NCBI RefSeq assembly: GCF_000142905.1 | Contig: NW_013657674.1 | Location: 1-27,641 of the forward strand | Origin: Thecamonas trahens ATCC 50062 | Taxonomy: Eukaryota; Apusozoa; Apusomonadida; Apusomonadidae | Length of the DNA: 27,641 nucleotides | Direction of reading: 5' to 3' | Part shown: piece by piece, positions 1-10,600 of the stretch | Layout of the letters: each line of letters begins with the position of its first letter | Position numbering within the stretch: the first letter of the stretch is position 1 | Translations under genes and position numbers: made by a program | Notes under the pieces: model-generated | What the model saw: only the letters and a program-made list of their open reading frames with translations | Databases searched by the model: none | Told to the model about the DNA's origin: nothing

Positions 1-362
1 ACCACAACGACCACACCCCACCCCCTACTCCACTGTCACCACAATCATTTCAACCACAACTACCACCCCCATGCCATGGCCATACCCACCACCATCTCGT
101 CGCGCACTCCGCTTCCTCTTCCTCCTCATCCTCCTCCTCTCCCCGCTCCATCTGACCCGCATCCTCATCCCCGACTCCGATACCCACACCCCTCAACCAT
201 CACATGCCATTCTGCCTATTCACCAACCAACGGCAATCTCAAGCCGCCCAGCCCCGACCCAGCCTCCTCAGCTGCCCCTGCCTCGCCGACCACCAGCCGC
301 CAGCCGTCGCCCGCTGGCCCGATCAGCCCACATTCATCACCATCTAGCTCCCTCCCACTACC
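1..362. repeat. Diverged direct repeat, copy A (truncated by window start)
   Basis: This segment aligns with 1450-1810 at an almost constant offset of about 1447 bases. Shared blocks include 'gcactccgcttcctcttcct' at 104 and 1551, a 'cagctgcccctgcctcgccg' block, and 'cccgatcagcccacattcat' (one extra c in copy B). Many substitutions and a few small indels separate the copies, so the duplication is old or evolving fast. No transposase, terminal inverted repeat or target-site duplication is visible. The left boundary may lie outside the window. Confidence 0.8.
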
Positions 363-2893
363 AGCTACGCTACCCACAACCTCACCCAATGTCATCACAC
401 ACCCCACACTATCACCAGTATCAATATCGCTGTCATCGACACTCATCTTCCTCGGCTCACTTTCGCGTCGACTTGTTCTGCCTAGGTGGTTGAGCACGTC
501 CTCGACCGCCCGACCCCGCACACAACCCCCATCACACTCATTGCAAGATATGGCCAATCTGATTTCACAACTACTCTACTACATACACACACTACCCCCA
601 TGCACAGTCTCCAATCCACAGCTGCTGTATTCCGGAATCCGAGTTCTGCCACCTGAGGCCCAACTTGTTGTCCTGGTGTCCCTTCGATGCTGCTGACTCC
701 CCTGCCCCGGGCCCATCTCCGACCCCCACTCCCCACCATCACCACCCACAACCACCACACCCACGCCACACGTACTCACTATGCCTGCAAACATAGCCAC
801 CCTCTTCCTGCCCGCTGATATTGACATCAGCCGACGCCATCCCGTCAACAGCATCGCTGCTGACCGCCTGCTGCTCGCCGCCGACCGCCGCCCGCCGCCG
901 ACCGACCACTGCCGGCACCACCAAGAGCAAGCTAGCCATCGACAGGGCATTGGAGACGATGCATACGGATAGCCACATCAATGGCAATGACTACCAGTCT
1001 GCCCTCCAACCCATTTCTCCCCTCCCTCCTCCGGCCTTGCCCATCACAGCCCCCGCCGGCCGGCTCATCGCCAGCCGCCCCTGCTGCCGACCGCCGAGCC
1101 AGACGACGAAGCCACCGGGCTGGCCAAGACAAAGAATAACAAGAGAGGGCAAGTGCAAGCGATAGGCAATGCAGTGGTGGACTAGAGTGCAGTGGTCTGC
1201 CACCTCTTCCAATCCCAAGCCATCGTCCCCATCGACATCCATCTCAATCCAATCCGTCCGCCCTCCTCCCCCTCGCCGCCCAAGCCCCTCCACCCTCATT
1301 GCCCACACCCCCCACACACCCATTAGCCGTATCATACTCACCTTTAGCAATGCTCAAGCCCAATCGCCATACCCACTGCCATTCCGCCCGTCCCGCCTCC
1401 CACATCACGACCCCCTCATCCCCCCTACCATACTCATTACCACCCGTCACCACAAACCACCACCCTCACCCCTACTTCACCACCATCACTATCATCCTAG
1501 CCACAACCACCACCACCTTGCCTTGGCCATCCTCACCACCATCCCATCGCGCACTCCGCTTCCTCTTCCTCCTCATCCTCCTCCTCTCCCCGCTTTACCT
1601 CACCCCCATCCTCATCCCCGACCCCGACACCGTCATCCGTCAACCATCACCAGTCATGCTACTCATCTACCAACCAATACCAATCTCGAGCCACCCAGCC
1701 CCGACCGCGCTGCCTCAGCTGCCCCTGCCTCGCCGACCACCAGACGCCAGCCACCGCCCGCTCGCCCGATCAGCCCCACATTCATCACCACCTAGCTCCT
1801 TCTCACTACCCGTGAACGTCGGCGAGCTGTGGTACTCGCCACATCGCAGAGACGGAACCGAACAAGATGAGACTCAGCAATGCAAGCACCTCTATCCCAC
1901 TCACAGATCAGAGCCCACTTACAGCCGCATCGCGCCGGAAGCAGCCACATCTTGCCTCAACCATCCGATCGCCATCTCGCGACCGGAACCCTTTTGCGAC
2001 CGCCCTTCGTCCTCGTCCTCCAACAGATGCCTACCACGCACACTCTCGTCCATCGAATGCGTTCATCCTATGCTGAAAATACCCGATCCCGTCTCGCTCT
2101 CGGAAGTCAAGCAGCATGAGGCTTGGTTGGTACTGTGGTGGGGGACCACACGGAATATCGAGTAACGCTTTCTATTTTCTTTTACTCGTTGCCCAACTCT
2201 CCCTTCCCTCCTCACTCTCACTCCTCATGATCAGCGCTCGGCTACATGCCACATCGCCCACTCTGGTGGAACGTGCTCCAGCTTGCAACGCATCCCGGTC
2301 ATGGGCGTGGAGTACTAGCCGCGGAGGTGCAAACAAGCACAACGAGGGACTGCTGCCTCGCGAGGGTCCACAGACGGGACAGGCGCCCACAACCGAGGCA
2401 TCGGCGCTCTCGCTTGCAAAGAACTCCTGATCCCCCAGCTGGGAATCAGGCGCAGTGGCCATGACTGGCGCTCTTCTCTCCTCACGCCCGTAGAGAAGGT
2501 CCCCGACGATAGTGCAGCCGACCGCATGCGCGAGATATGCGCGGATATCGAGTGTCAGGGTGGCTGAGGCCTCGCACCTGCCCTGCCGTGTACTCGGACG
2601 TAGTCAACGCCGGTCGGCTCGATAGGGACATCAATAACAACATGCCACCCCTCACGACAAGTCATATGCATCCTCTAATAGGGTATTGTTGGGCGACCCA
2701 CCCGTGTTCTCGACGGTGCGCTCAAAATCCCGCTCGAGCTCCCTCACCGCCAACGGTCTCGTTGTTCGGCGTCGGCCTCCGCGCCTCCCCGCTGCATCCG
2801 GACCTGCCCTGCCCACCCGACCCCACACGCCGCGCTCTCTGTCACTGGCCCACACTCACACTTACACTTAACGACACTCTTCTTTCACTACTA
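363..2893. other. C-rich low-complexity region without a convincing gene
   Basis: Apart from repeat copy B, this stretch holds short CCACC/CATCACC-type motifs on the + strand and open frames of biased Pro/Ser/Thr/His composition that match no family I recognise. The codon-position G/C bias of the real genes is absent. Between about 2319 and 2567 there is an ATG-less frame with a more protein-like C-terminal end (ending ADRMREICADIECQGG then stop). It could be a last exon or a gene relic, but I cannot connect it to anything. No tRNA-like cloverleaf or other RNA gene was seen. Confidence 0.6.
1450..1810. repeat. Diverged direct repeat, copy B
   Basis: Second copy of the repeat at 1-362, in the same orientation. 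Similarity stops at about 1810, where copy B continues into unrelated sequence (cgtgaacgtcggcgag). The open frames through both copies encode only Pro/Ser/His/Leu-rich low-complexity peptides, and the same residues are not preserved in one frame between copies, so I do not treat either copy as coding. Confidence 0.8.
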
Positions 2894-2984
2894 GTACGTT
2901 GAGCTTTGTCGTTCCGCACCCTCTGGTTGTGCCTGCCCTGGCCCACACTCACCTTTCCCGCTTCTCGCTACTCGCTTCCCGCAG
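2894..2984 (+). other. Possible 5'-UTR intron of the TPR-like gene
   Basis: The stretch begins with GTACGT, the donor form also seen at the - strand exon ending at 22103. It ends in a pyrimidine-rich tract and CAG (cttcccgcag) two bases before the ATG at 2987. Length would be 91 nt, in the range of the other introns here. The phrase 'tggcccacactcac' occurs both before and inside it (about 2846 and 2939). The intron is a prediction from splice signals alone. Confidence 0.35.
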
Positions 2985-2986
2985 AC

Positions 2987-3721
2987 ATGGCAAAGAAGGA
3001 CAAGGCCAAGGCCAAAGACAAGGGCAAGGGCAAAGACAAGGGCAAAGGCAAGGGCAAGAGCTCCAAGGAAGGCAAGTCATCGCGAGGTGATGCTTCAGAG
3101 ATCGGCTCCATGGCCGAGTCCAACTACGATGTTGAGTACACCGACGCCAAGGCCGAGCGCCTCTACCATAAGGCCTGCGAGTTTGAGGCCGACGGCGATC
3201 TCAAGAACGCGCAGCGGACCATGGAGGACTGTGTGGCGCGCAACCGTGACTACGCCAAGTATTTCCAGAAGCTTGGCAATCTTCGCATGCAGCGCGGCCT
3301 CGCCGCCGGCGGCAAGAGCAGCGACAAGGGCTACGCCCTGCTCAAGGCTGCTTACAAGGATCTCCGAAAGGCTGTTGAGCTCAACCCAACCTTCTCCGCA
3401 CTTGGTGACCACGCGCTCCTTCACATGCACCTCAACGCCCTCAAGCGCGCCGCCGTATTCTACGAGCTGGCCATCGACGAGGCCCTCGCCCACAACATCG
3501 AGGCCGATGCAAACACCTACGAAATCCTTGGTGACGGCCTTCGCCGCGCCCGTTACAAGCTGCAGTATGACGTCTCCATGCCCGAGGAGGAGAGCAATGC
3601 TGATGGAGACACGGGCAAGGGTAAGGGCAAGGATAAGAACAAGAACAAGAGCAAGAGCAAGAGCAAGAGCAAAGGCAAGTCCAAGTCCAAATCCAAGTCC
3701 AAGGACTCGTCGTCGTCCTAA
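2987..3721 (+). CDS. Lysine-rich TPR-like helical repeat protein
   Basis: A 244-residue protein in three parts. Residues 1-33 are almost pure Lys/Gly/Ala/Asp (repeated KGKGKDKGKG-type units). Residues about 45-195 are helical, with TPR-like hairpins (AERLYHKACEFEADGDLKNA, then a hairpin around AYKDLRKAVELNPTFSALGD, then LKRAAVFYELAIDEALA). The tail is again KNKNKSKSKSK repeats ending in DSSSS. TPR arrays normally serve as protein-docking scaffolds; the basic ends may bind nucleic acid or acidic partners, which is inference. ATG 2987 is chosen because it follows a good splice-acceptor-like tract and has G at +4; an in-frame ATG at 2906 would add an unlikely leader. The stop lies 9 nt from the convergent actin-related gene. 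Function unknown. Confidence 0.8.
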   Translation: MAKKDKAKAKDKGKGKDKGKGKGKSSKEGKSSRGDASEIGSMAESNYDVEYTDAKAERLYHKACEFEADGDLKNAQRTMEDCVARNRDYAKYFQKLGNLRMQRGLAAGGKSSDKGYALLKAAYKDLRKAVELNPTFSALGDHALLHMHLNALKRAAVFYELAIDEALAHNIEADANTYEILGDGLRRARYKLQYDVSMPEEESNADGDTGKGKGKDKNKNKSKSKSKSKGKSKSKSKSKDSSSS

Positions 3722-3730
3722 ACTCCCGCA

Positions 3731-4789
3731 CTACAGGCATTTACGGTGGATGATGTTGGGCCCGCACTCGGCGTACGCAATCTTGGTCACGCACATCTTC
3801 TTAAACACACCGACGGTGGTCACGATCACGCCGCCGTGCCACACCGCGCTAACAGGGTCCGGCGGCGAGGACACCGCCACTGCAGTCCGCTGCCCCGCCC
3901 ACTGCTTGACCTCAGCCTGCAACCGTTCGCATGAGCCCGGCGTGAGTGCGTTGCCGCCCGACATCACAATGGTGGCGTACAGTGTGTCACGCATCTGGGG
4001 TTCGACGGTCTCGATCCCGGCAGCCACCGCGTGCTGGACAGAGCCCATCGACGACGTTCCGTCAAAGAGTGATGAACCAATCAGAGCCCGCGCCACGTAC
4101 GGCACTGTCACTGCTGTCCCGTCTGGAAGCTCAAACGAGGCCTCTTCGCCGGCGCCCTCAGCCGACACGTCGAGCCCCATCGGCGCCACAACCGCCACCG
4201 CGTGCTTGAACTCGCGCGCCACGTCAAGCGATCCGTTGTAGTTACTTCCTGCGTTGCGCTTCAACCACGCATCCGCCGCCGCAGTCGCATCCTCGCCGGC
4301 AAGCTCGATCCGCTGCATGCCCTCACGCCGCGGAAAGCCGTCGTAAATCGGGACGGTCGTGGTGACGCCGGCCCCAGACTCGACCACCACTCCGGACGTC
4401 TTGCCCGCCGCAAACAGCGCGAGCTGGCCCGCAACGCAGATGTATCCGGCGTGCACGTCGAGCGACTCGAACATAATCTGTGCCGTGTGCTCGCGTGCCG
4501 CCTTAGTGTTGAGCGTCTGCTCAGCCACAAGCATGACCGAGCCAGCCGACTCGACCTCAGCCTTGGCGTACGCTGACCGCCACAGCGTCTCCACCTGCTC
4601 CCACGACCGCACACTCCCACGGTGGACAGGCCAGACCGCGTCCGGCACCGCCGCCGCCTCGTCACCCACCACACTTCCGTCTGGCGTCACCGTCGAGAGA
4701 AAGTCGACCGACGGTGCATGGCCCGTAGCCAAGCCGGCCTTGGTCCGCCGCGAGCCGGTGTCGACCACAAACACAGCCCGGTTGTCCAT
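3731..4789 (-). CDS. Divergent actin-related protein with degenerate ATPase site
   Basis: A 352-residue actin-fold protein, slightly shorter than actin (~375). The N-terminus has the phosphate-1 loop (VVDTGSRRTKAG). The middle has LNTKAAREHTAQIMFESLDV and the phosphate-2 loop region VVESGAGVTTTVPIYDGF. The C-terminus follows actin through LYATIVMSGGNALTPG to the end GPNIIHRKCL (actin: GPSIVHRKCF). By manual alignment the actin residues Gln137, Asp154, Asp157 and His161 are replaced by Ala, Glu, Ala and Thr, so ATP hydrolysis is probably lost although Asp11 and Lys18 equivalents remain. The DNase-loop region is reduced. I cannot place it in a numbered Arp class; it is best called an orphan. 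The start at 4789 (gctcATGGac) is preferred over the upstream in-frame ATG at 4846. Confidence 0.9.
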   Translation of the reverse strand: MDNRAVFVVDTGSRRTKAGLATGHAPSVDFLSTVTPDGSVVGDEAAAVPDAVWPVHRGSVRSWEQVETLWRSAYAKAEVESAGSVMLVAEQTLNTKAAREHTAQIMFESLDVHAGYICVAGQLALFAAGKTSGVVVESGAGVTTTVPIYDGFPRREGMQRIELAGEDATAAADAWLKRNAGSNYNGSLDVAREFKHAVAVVAPMGLDVSAEGAGEEASFELPDGTAVTVPYVARALIGSSLFDGTSSMGSVQHAVAAGIETVEPQMRDTLYATIVMSGGNALTPGSCERLQAEVKQWAGQRTAVAVSSPPDPVSAVWHGGVIVTTVGVFKKMCVTKIAYAECGPNIIHRKCL

Positions 4790-5064
4790 GAGCTCACACC
4801 GCCAGAACCAGTACTTTGCCCTATGTCCGCCTCTGGCTCCAACCACAGCCGCTACTTGCCCCCGCTCTACCCGGAACGAGTCGTGTGTTGCGTGTCGGCC
4901 CTTGCCCTACCCCTCCCCCAGGCCGCGGCTTTACGCGCTACCGCCAAAGATGTCCGCCCTCCGAGTCACGCCCGCTCTGCTCCTCCTCCACCTCCTCCTC
5001 CTCCACCTCCTCTCTACCACCGCTCACTCCTGCTCACTCCCATCACTTCTCTCCCACACCCCAC
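4790..5064. promoter_or_regulatory. Divergent intergenic region between actin-related and RhoGAP genes
   Basis: The two genes are transcribed away from each other, so this gap should carry both promoters. It contains a CTCCTCCACC-type pyrimidine tract (about 4978-5015). An ATG at 4950 is in frame with a peptide running up to the RhoGAP N-terminus and is an alternative start for that gene. No TATA-like element is obvious. Confidence 0.4.
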
Positions 5065-7630
5065 ATGCAGTGTATGGGTGGCCGTTTGGAGGATACCCTC
5101 GCTGCAGAGGGCGGGGCTCTCCCTGCTCTTGTCTTTGCCTGTGTTACTTTCCTCGCAGACGCAGGTATGCACGCCCTGCCCTTCCCCCTCCCCCTCCCCC
5201 CTTCCCTACCTCCGTTTCGCCGTCTACTCACCCCGTTGACCTGCTAGGTATCTACACCGACGGCATCTTCCGCGTCTCGGCTTCTGCGTCGGACATCGCT
5301 GAGCTCAAGACCGCGCTCGAGAGCCAGACATCTGCCGGCGACGCTCTGGTCATCCCGACCGATACCGAGGCTGCTGCCGTCGCTGCTCTGCTCAAGGAGT
5401 ATCTGCGCGAGCTGCCGGAGCCCATTGTGGCTGATCATCTGTTCGAGGTCTTTATGGGCGTGGTTGAAGACGAAGAGTACGCCCTCGATGAGGAGCGCAT
5501 GTTCAAGGTTCTCCTGCTCCTCGACCCTCCGCGCAAGTCACTCATGGCTGTCCTCATGGGCCTTCTCCACGAGATCTCGACCTACGCCAACATCAACCGC
5601 ATGACGGCGAGCAACCTTGCGGCCGTCATGGCGCCGAACATCCTTCGCCGCAAGGGCATGGCTCCACTGGAGGAGGCCGAGCGCTCGTCGACCGCCATCA
5701 AGTTTATGTCTTTTGCCATTGAGCATGCCCCGGCGCTCATTGCCAAGCTTGCCCCTGACGGCGTCTCCGACTTTGCCTTTATCACCCGCTCGCGGAATCC
5801 GCTTGCACTCATGTCCGACTCCTCCGATGACGACACTGCCGGCATGCTCGGCACCTCGGCGGCCGCGCTGGAGCTGGCCATCGGCACCGGTGGCGCCGTC
5901 ACCCGCGCTACCCGCTCGCGGACGTACACAGACTCATCAGGCCTTCTCGCCACCTCCTCCGACGACGACGGTCTTCTTACGCCGGCCGGTCCAATGCCAA
6001 ACCTCTCGTCATCGTCGTCCGGCAACAGCAGCAGCCCAGGTGCCGCCGCCTTGTCCCCGGCCAACGCCGTTGTGGTTCTTGTCTCGTCGTCTGACAACGA
6101 TGACGACGGCCTTGCAAGCTCGGTCGCGGCTCCAGCTGCTTCCCACGGCTCGCCTGAGAAGCCGATCGTCATTCACGCCGGGACCGAGGAGCCGGTGCCT
6201 GTCGCTGCTCCCACCTCTGCTCCTCAGCCAGAGCTCGAGCCCGTTGTCGCCGATGCAGCCGCTGGCGACGAATCGTCGTCGGGTGACCTCGTCGAGTCTC
6301 CAGTCCGTCCGTATGCCACTCTCCCGCCTGCCACCACTGCACCGTCATCCGACGCAGAGCTTGCCGATCTCCGCAAGCAGCTCAAGCTGGCTTGTGCAGA
6401 GAATCAGGCTCAGGCCCGGCAGCATGCCGACGAGCTCAAGCGCGTACATGCCAACTACGCCCACGACCTCGAGGTTCTCCGCACTCATCTCCGCGAAGCC
6501 GAAGCCAAGGCCGAAGAGGCCTCGCTCACCGTCACGCCGCTGCATCAGGAGACCGTCGCTGTCATGCAGGCCGAGATCCGCTCGCTGTCTGAGAAGCTTG
6601 CCGCCGCCGGCGTCAACCCCAAGTCTGGCAATCCGGAGCTCTGCATGCGCATGCTCCCGCCCATCGCGCCGCAGGCGCTCACCACTGACGACAACGAGCC
6701 ACTCCGCGCCCACGTCTGGGCCTCGTTTGCTTCCTTCACCGACTCGGACGAGCTGCTCAACATCCGCGAGGGCGACGAGCTTGATGTCCTTTCCACCGAG
6801 GGCAACTGGTGGCTGGCCCGCTCACGTGCTACCGGGGCTACCGGTCTTGTTCCTTCCAACCATGTCGTCATCGATCTCGAGAACCTTGTGCAGCGGCGGC
6901 GCGAGGCTACCGAATCCGACGCATCGTCGGGCCCCGCCCCCACCACCGCTGAACAGGCCGACCCCGATGCCGACCCCACCCCCACCGAGCAGGCTGACTC
7001 TGCTCTCGCCCCCGCCGAACAGGCCGACCCTGACACCGCTCCCACCACCGCCGAACAGGTCGACTCTGCTCTCGCCCCGCCAAACAGGCCGACACCGACA
7101 CCGCCGAACAGGTCGACTCTGCTCCCGCTCCCGCCGACGATGCTGACCCTTCTCCCGACACCGCCCCGGCCCCCGCCAAACAGGCCGACACCGACACTGC
7201 CGCTGCCCTCAAGGCTTCTCAAGACGCACACAAGACTGCCGCTGCGCGCGCCCAGGAGTTTGCTGGCAAGCTCATCGGCTCCCAAGCCCAGATCGAGGAA
7301 CTGACCTCCGAGCTCGACGCCGCCCGTGCTCGCATGGCCGAGATGCAGGTCACCATCCGCAGGCTCATCGAGCAGATGCCTGCCGCCGTCCACCAGTACA
7401 CCCGGGTCTTCCGCGAGCTCGACTCGTCGATCGACACCTCGCTCGAGGACTCGATGCACCGCTCGCGCTCGATGTCGCGCTCGCCATCACCGCCCGCCGC
7501 CGCCGCTCCTCGCGGCGTCACCTCCGCCGCCGCCGCCGTGCCTTCGGGCCCGCGCACGCCCGAGCAGATTCTCTCGGCTTATCGCGCCGACCGCGCCAAG
7601 CGCGACGTCGCCAGCGCTGTCCACTCGTAG
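5065..7630 (+). CDS. RhoGAP - coiled coil - SH3 - coiled coil protein (two exons, one frameshift)
   Basis: Predicted GTPase-activating protein for Rho-family GTPases, 827 residues if corrected. Exon 1 (5065-5164) and exon 2 (from 5248) join to give FLADAG-IYTDGIFRVSAS, the Arg-finger region of RhoGAP. KEYLRELPEP and SNLAAVMAPN follow, so catalytic Arg, Lys and Asn are present. After a Ser/acidic linker come a coiled coil (about 402-488), an SH3 domain (about 520-575, with GNWWLARSR and GLVPSNHV), an AEQAD-type repeat tract, and a second coiled coil (about 685-760). The frame breaks at a C4 run (7075-7078); one extra C, as in the neighbouring repeat copy (7009-7013), restores reading to the stop at 7630. 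The start is uncertain: dropping one T from 5085-5087 would give VYGWPLEDT, a better RhoGAP start, open upstream to ATG 4950. Its stop is 6 nt from the MSH3 stop. Confidence 0.87.
5165..5247 (+). other. Spliceosomal intron in the RhoGAP gene
   Basis: An 83-nt intron, donor gcag|GTATGC and acceptor cctgctAG|gtatc, with a likely branch site ttgac shortly before the acceptor. Removal joins two halves of the RhoGAP domain in frame across the codon for Gly in ADAG-IYTDGIFRVS. The interior is C-rich (runs of ccctccccct). Confidence 0.85.
6936..7202 (+). repeat. In-gene degenerate tandem repeat (AEQAD units)
   Basis: Repeated coding units of the type (A)EQ(A/V)D-x-A-P-x-P/T and AKQADTDTA, roughly 45-60 nt each with many C runs. 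The tract lies between the SH3 domain and the C-terminal coiled coil of the RhoGAP protein. The one-base frame break of that gene falls here, consistent with slippage or base-calling errors in C homopolymers. Confidence 0.8.
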
Positions 7631-7636
7631 CGCTCT

Positions 7637-10600
7637 TTACTTTGCCTCCGCTTGCGCCTGCTGCAGCCGCATGCCGAACCAGTGCTCCAGCTCGTGCACG
7701 ATGTCGACCTTACGGACGCCGGTCCCGCCGGTGACCAGCTTACGGACGAGCCAGTCGCGGGTCTTCAGCGAGTCCCACAGCGCGAGCTCGGCTGACTTGG
7801 CCGCAGCCCGCTTGCGGATGTCCGCCGGAATGCCTGCCAGCCGCGCCACGTTGAGCCCGTACGAGTCGTCGGCGCAGCCGGCAACAAGCTGGTAGAGGAA
7901 CACAAGCTCGTCCTCGCCCTCGCCCTCGCCCTCGCCGCCTCGCGACTTCATAAACGACATGTGGTAGTTGGCCACCTGCTCCGCAAACTGGGCCTCAAAC
8001 GCCGCCATCTGCGGATAATGCGTGATGAAAAGCGTGACAGGCTGCGTCACCGTCACTAGGTGATGGAGCACTGCCGCCGCAATGGCCACCCCATCGTGAG
8101 TCGACGTTCCGCGCCCAAGCTCGTCCAGAATGACAAGCGACCGCGGCGTCGCCTCGGCGAGCACGTTGGCAGTCTCCAGCAGCTCGACAAAGAACGTCGA
8201 GTGGCCCTTGAACAGTGCGTCCGAGGCGCCCATTCGTGTGTACACCGCATCAAACGGCGTGAGCACCATCTCGGTTGCGGGCACGTACGATCCCATCTGC
8301 GCCATCACCGCCAGCAGCGCCACAGACCGCGCCAGCGAGCTCTTGCCGCCCATGTTCGGCCCGGTCAGCACCACCGTCCGTGGCCCGTCAAGTCCAATCG
8401 AGTTGGCCACGTACTCGCCAGCCCCAGACGACGCCATCACCTGCTCCAGTACAGGATGTCGAGCCTTTGTCGCCCGCAGGATCCCGGCTCCGTCCGCGTT
8501 GGCCTCGACAAGCTGCGGCGCAGTGTAGCCCGGTGTACGCGCCAGCAGCGCAAGAGAATGCAGTGCGTCCAGCGTCGCAGCTACGTCGACGTACGCCTTG
8601 AGATCAGAGTACATGTCGGCAATGCCTTTCAGCCACCCTGCCCATGCCGCCCGGCCCGCCGCCTCTGCCAGCTCGCTCTCCACCTGCAGCTGCTGGTGCG
8701 CCCGCGACACTGCTGCCGGGCGATAACGCTTGACCTTTTTCGTCGTCGAGACTAGACTCCAGTCCATCGGCACCCGGTCCACGGCTTTGACCGGAACCTC
8801 GAGCAGGTAGTCCTCCTGCGAGACAGAGACATAACTCAGCGCTGGGAGGCCGACCTCGCGCCGTGCCGTCGGGAGATGCACCTCGTCCAACTCGCGCCGC
8901 AGCCGCGCCATCGCACTCCGCGCCCTCGCCAGCTCCGGAAACTGCGCATCCGACATAAACAGCCGCACCATGTCACCCGATGCCGCAGCCGCAGGCAAGA
9001 GCTCGCCGAGCTTGGCCCGGAGCACTGGCGCGAGCTCCGGGAGCGACGATGTGAGCTTGGCCAGCAGCGGCGCGCCAGCCAGCGCCGACGCTGCAGGCAG
9101 CGCGTCCATCAGCACTAGCATGCCCTCTGCTACCTTGACAAACTGCGCCGGCGACAGCCTCCCAAACACAAGCGCTCCGACTGCACGCTCCAAGTCCGGC
9201 AGTGTCCGCAGCGCCGTCAGCAGCTTGACAAGCTGCTCCGCCCCGCTCGACTCAAACGCCAGATACGCCACAGCGGCCTGTCGCTCTTGGATCGCCTTCG
9301 CATCCACCAGCGGCGCCAGCATCCACGAGTGCAGCCGCCGCCGCCCCGGTGCGCTCTGCGTCCGGTCGAGAACCCAGAACAGCGACCCGTAGTCCGACCG
9401 CCGCTTGGCTGATGAGAACGCTCCTGCACCGGTGAGCCCCAGTGGGGAGCTCACGCTCACCATGTCTAGATTCGCCAGTGCCGATGCCGACAGCCGCATC
9501 CGCGTCGCATGCAAGACACGCGCAGGCTGTGCCCGCGGCCCAAGGACCTGCGCAAGCTTGAACTGGCCCAGCCAGTCCGCCATCGCTCCAAACGCCCGCA
9601 CCAGCGCCTCGCTCTCGTCCGCCACCGCCAGCACCGACGAGCCCAGCTCCACAAGCGCCTTGCGCGCTGTTGCCGCCTCGAACGCGCTCATCGCAAGCCG
9701 CTCGGTCCGCACGCCCGTCAGTGTGTTGCGTTTGGCGTCGACGTGTGACGAAATGATCCGTTCGGTCTGCTTGGAGAGCGTGCCCGCCGGCGGGAGCAAA
9801 TACTCGGACGGCTGAAGTCGCTTGAGCATTGCATCGAGGTGCGTTCGCAGCGGATCGGGTGCAAACGACTCGTGCAGCACCTCGCCCGTTGACGGCTGGA
9901 CAACAGCAAGCGCGATCGCCGGCTCGCGCCCGGCCTCGCCGCTCTCCTCCCACACCGACACAAGATATGTCGGGCGCCACGCGTCTGGCCCGCCCGAGTC
10001 GCTCACAGCTGCTCCGCTACGCTCGCCTGCACTCGACTTGCGGAACCGTCCGCCGCCAGGTACAAACCGCGCCTGTGGTGTCGACGCGTGCTCGGTCGTC
10101 GAGCTCACCTGCGCCGCAAACGCCTCATCAATGAGTGTCGAGATGGTGAAGACCTCGGCAAGCGACCGCGTCATCAAGCCCTTGGACGCCGTCGCCTTTT
10201 TCACCGCAGCCGTCTCGGTCTGCCGCACAATACCGACCTTGTGCCCAGCGCGGACCAGCCGCGGGACGTGGACCGCGAGCGAGGTGAGCGGAAACGCGGC
10301 GTTGGCAAAGTTGTTCTTCGGATAGCACACAATCGAGAGAATCCTTGCCGCCGCAACAGCGTCTTCACCAAACATCCGGAACTTGTACCCAACCTGGACG
10401 CAGAGCAGGATCTCCGGGTGCTTCTCCTTGATCTCCAGGACCTGCGCCTCAAGCACCGTGTACTTGACCCCTGCCCGCCGCACCAGCCGCGTTGTATGCG
10501 CCGGCAGAGCCGGCCCAGACCCCACTCGCATCATTTGACCGTCGTCCTTGCCCTTGTCTCCTCCTCCGCCCACCCTGCTGGTCCTGCCGCTTGCGCTGCT

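Noticed and set aside
71-2165. Long Pro/Ser/His-rich open frames in the left flank
   Set aside because: Composition follows the C-rich DNA, the frame is not conserved between the two repeat copies, and no domain or codon-position bias is visible.
2319-2567. Calling a protein-coding gene here
   Set aside because: There is no start codon near its beginning, no recognisable family and no definite splice partner; it is kept only as a low-interest finding.
7075-7078. Programmed ribosomal frameshifting in the RhoGAP gene
   Set aside because: The site is a C run inside near-identical repeats in which a neighbouring copy has the extra C. No slippery heptamer with a downstream structure was recognised.
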